The position numbers and the translations under genes are program-made. The notes under the pieces were generated by a model. The model had not been told where the DNA came from, made no database searches, and worked only from the letters and a program-made list of their open reading frames with translations. From the NCBI GenBank assembly GCA_021234155.1, contig JAJEKV010000170.1, positions 939,743-1,003,742 on the forward strand: a DNA stretch of 64,000 nt. Direction: 5' to 3'. Source of the stretch: Isoetes taiwanensis (Eukaryota; Streptophyta; Lycopodiopsida; Isoetales; Isoetaceae). Within the stretch, counting starts at the first letter, position 1. Each line of letters opens with the position of its first letter. Below are positions 61,995 to 64,000 of this stretch, in pieces.

Positions 61995-62536
61995 TCCATT
62001 AGGGTTTTTTTGAGATTAAAAAAGGGCCTTCAAAAAATGCCAACTAAGCCAAATGAAGATAAATGAACTACCAATCGTAATCGAAAGCTAATAACAAGAA
62101 AAGCTGATATAACTAACTCACTTGATCATATTTTCTAGCATAACTATTGATAGAAAAGTCCAAATGAGCTCTCGTTTAGTGCAATGGATAGATTTCGTCG
62201 AGATCTTTCCAATCTTAGTGCTTTGCACATATTTTAACCACTTATGATTGTCAAAACTCCAAAAAATATGGTTTTTACCATTTTTTACTATCCTCACTGG
62301 GCTAAAAGATATGCAAACCACCCAAGGTTGGAAAGATCTCAATGAGATCTATCTATTGGACCAAACAAGAGCTCATTTGGACTTTTTTATCAACACTTAT
62401 GCTAGAAAATGTGATCCAGTGAGTTAGTTATAACTGTTTTCTTGGCTAATACCGGTCTGTTTTGATTGGTTGTTCATATAGCTTAGTCAGCAGTTCTTAG
62501 AAGGCCCTTTTATGATCTCAAAAAATCCCTAATGTA
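61995..62536. mobile_element. Foldback element with arms of about 240 bases
   Basis: The left arm, 61995-62239, and right arm, 62301-62536, are reverse complements with scattered mismatches. Both carry CCATTAGGG / ACATTAGGG ends, AAAAGGGCCTTC, ACTAACTCACT, ATTTTCTAGCATAA and AAAGTCCAAATGAGCTC. The loop is about 60 bases. Transcribed, it would form a long hairpin. It lies inside the copia leader and carries no ORF of its own. Confidence 0.85.
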
Positions 62537-62537
62537 T

Positions 62538-62825
62538 CTTTATTCATGAAAACAATGGCTAATAAAGCTAATATATTGATATTCTATTTATTCATAAAAG
62601 CAATGGCAAATAAAGCTAATATATTGATATTCTATTTATTCATAAAGGCAATGGCTAATAAAGCTAATATATTGCTATTCTATTCATGAAAGGGATGGCT
62701 AATACAGCTAATATATTGCTCATGAAAAAGCATTGGAGTAATATTCCCATATACTAATTTATCTTTATTTATGACAGCAATGGCTAATAAATCCAGCTAA
62801 TATATTGCTCATGAAAGCCAGTGAT
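62538..62825. repeat. Minisatellite of about 50-57 bases
   Basis: Five or so units contain GCAATGGCTAATAAAGCTAA and TATATTGATATTCTATTTAT. Units become more divergent to the right. It directly adjoins the foldback element. Confidence 0.85.
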
Positions 62826-62829
62826 GCCT

Positions 62830-64000
62830 CTATGATTTCACATATTGCGTTTTGCGTGAACATTCTTTTAACCCCTGACAGTACTCTGTGGCACTCTCGT
62901 TTTGCACATTCAAATTTTCAAAGACTTCTGGAAATGGAACGTCTAGCCACTGTACATGGTCTACACTTATAGAATCATGCCAAATTGGGAGTTTGTAAGT
63001 CATGTGCCCTAGGTAAGCAACATTGTCAATCCTTTCCATACTTCGCTATTCGTGCTACCCAAATTCTTGAGTTGGTACATTCTGATGTCTGTGGTTCTTT
63101 CCCTTTGTCTTTTGGAGGGTTCTTCTTATTTTCTGTTGTTCATTGATGATTACACACAGTATACTTTTGTCTATCTCTTGAAAAAGAACCGCACTGTTTT
63201 AAATTCCGTAAGATCTATGTTGATTCATGTACATTTTTGTTAGTGCAGTTTTGGACTGAAGCTTTCTTACTGCTGTTTACATTCAAAATTATCTCACTAC
63301 ATCTGCACTAAAATCTATTAGTATAAAACCATCAGTTTCTCATTTGCGAATCTTTGGATGTATTGCTTATGTACTTGTTTCTCGCAAAGATCACAAGGAA
63401 CTTGACCCTAGAGGTCGAAAGGTTGTTTTTATTGGATATTCTGCAGATTTGAAGGCTACAGGTTTTTTGACCCTGAGACACGCAAGGTGTCGATTAGTCA
63501 TAGCGTTATCTTTGATGAATCTGCAATGGGTGGGGATGCAAACTCAGTAAATCATTCAGATAGTATTCTAACTGTTTTTCCAGATGATGATTTTACTGGT
63601 ATAACTCCGGATGCTCATATCTAATTTTGCATGTTGTTAATGGAAGTGAGAAAGTAGAAGCACCCCATGCCAATGTTGATGTCTTTGCTGACGTTGATGC
63701 TCTTGACAATTTTATTGATGAAGTCATTCTAGATAATGTTGAGCCTAATCCACTAAGGCACACAACTAGAACTTAGGTTCCTACTCAGAAGATTCTTGAT
63801 TATCATGCCTTGGCTGTTTCTCATGATCTTGTTACACATGAGAAAGCTATCTCTTCACCAAATCATGAGATGTGGAAAATTGTAATGCAGGATGAATATG
63901 ATTTTTTGCTTTCTAAAGGTACTTGAACTATAACTGAATTACCTTTTGGGAGACTAGCTTGTGCCTTTTCTACCATTATAAATGGTTTCCTATGTATGGA
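62830..64000 (+). pseudogene. Copia pol fragment: integrase and start of RT
   Basis: Pieces in several frames: LWHSRFAHSNFQRL (GAG-pre-integrase His motif), the CxxC that should follow it near 63000, LELVHSDVCGSF, FLLFIDDYTQYTFVYLLKKN (integrase core), then HLRIFGCIAYVLV and RKVVFIGYS (63344-63550, end of integrase). After an acidic linker with stops come KAISSPNHEMWKIVMQDEYD and LLSKGT near 63840-63930 (start of RVT_2). Stops and an integrase deletion around 63240-63330 make it inactive. It continues past the window end. Confidence 0.85.

Larger units (their letters stand above)
57766..64000 (+). mobile_element. Second copia element, same family, disrupted
   Basis: Its LTR shares TTGTATATAAGAGCATG, CTCTTCATGAATAAT and TTTGGGATTAACTTGTG with the LTRs at 38-40 kb, followed by the CT run. 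The leader after the PBS (61333-61345) is also homologous to that element for about 300 bases. Integrase and RT pieces lie at 62.83-64.0 kb. The gag region is absent or unrecognisable. Insertions are a LINE (58077-61280), a foldback element (61995-62536) and a minisatellite (62538-62825). The right end lies outside the window. Confidence 0.85.

Overview
The window looks like nuclear DNA of a land plant with a large, repeat-rich genome. The evidence is a spliced plant-type exo-beta-1,3-glucanase gene (fascin-like domain plus GH5), Ty1/copia elements primed by initiator-Met tRNA, L1-type LINEs with DUF4283 and zf-RVT domains, GT-AG introns and very low gene density. The many non-L1 LINEs ending in five-base repeats suggest a non-angiosperm such as a fern or lycophyte. 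That last step is inference.

Layout. 1-2.7 kb: decayed coding-like sequence on the minus strand, not identified. 3.1-4.7 kb: two related TATA promoters 1.1 kb apart, the second followed by a possible first exon. 5-17.3 kb: broken gene pieces ending in an FCP1/NIF-type HAD phosphatase exon. A block of about 2 kb is directly repeated (9.89-11.87 and 15.28-17.24 kb), and the likely introns carry a recurring CACGC/GCGTG palindrome. 19.1-24.6 kb: degenerate L1 with a 33-base poly(A), next to an inverted ORF1 piece. 25.2-28.85 kb: 5'-truncated L1 (minus) between perfect 23-bp target-site duplications. 29.8-32.4 kb: intact nine-exon glucanase gene (minus, 517 aa). 33.5-34.0 kb: terminal-inverted-repeat MITE. 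35.3-37.6 kb: two LINEs head to tail joined by microsatellites. 38.2-40.8 kb: complete gag-only copia element (minus). 41.6-43.0 kb: more LINE pieces. 44.5-46.6 kb: truncated L1 (plus). 47.2-49.0 kb: intact small gene for a Gln-rich, probably nuclear protein (minus). 49.6-50.9 and 55-57.2 kb: further LINEs. 57.8-64 kb: a second copia element of the same family (plus). Its 5' LTR is split at a CT microsatellite by a 3.2-kb LINE, its interior holds a 540-bp foldback element and a minisatellite, and its decayed pol runs off the window.

Only two genes look intact: the glucanase and the Gln-rich protein gene. The rest is mostly mobile DNA. The most interesting pattern is a non-L1 LINE family whose copies end in a short hairpin plus a pentamer tail and repeatedly sit at pyrimidine-rich microsatellites, including the CT run of a copia LTR and the tails of other LINEs.
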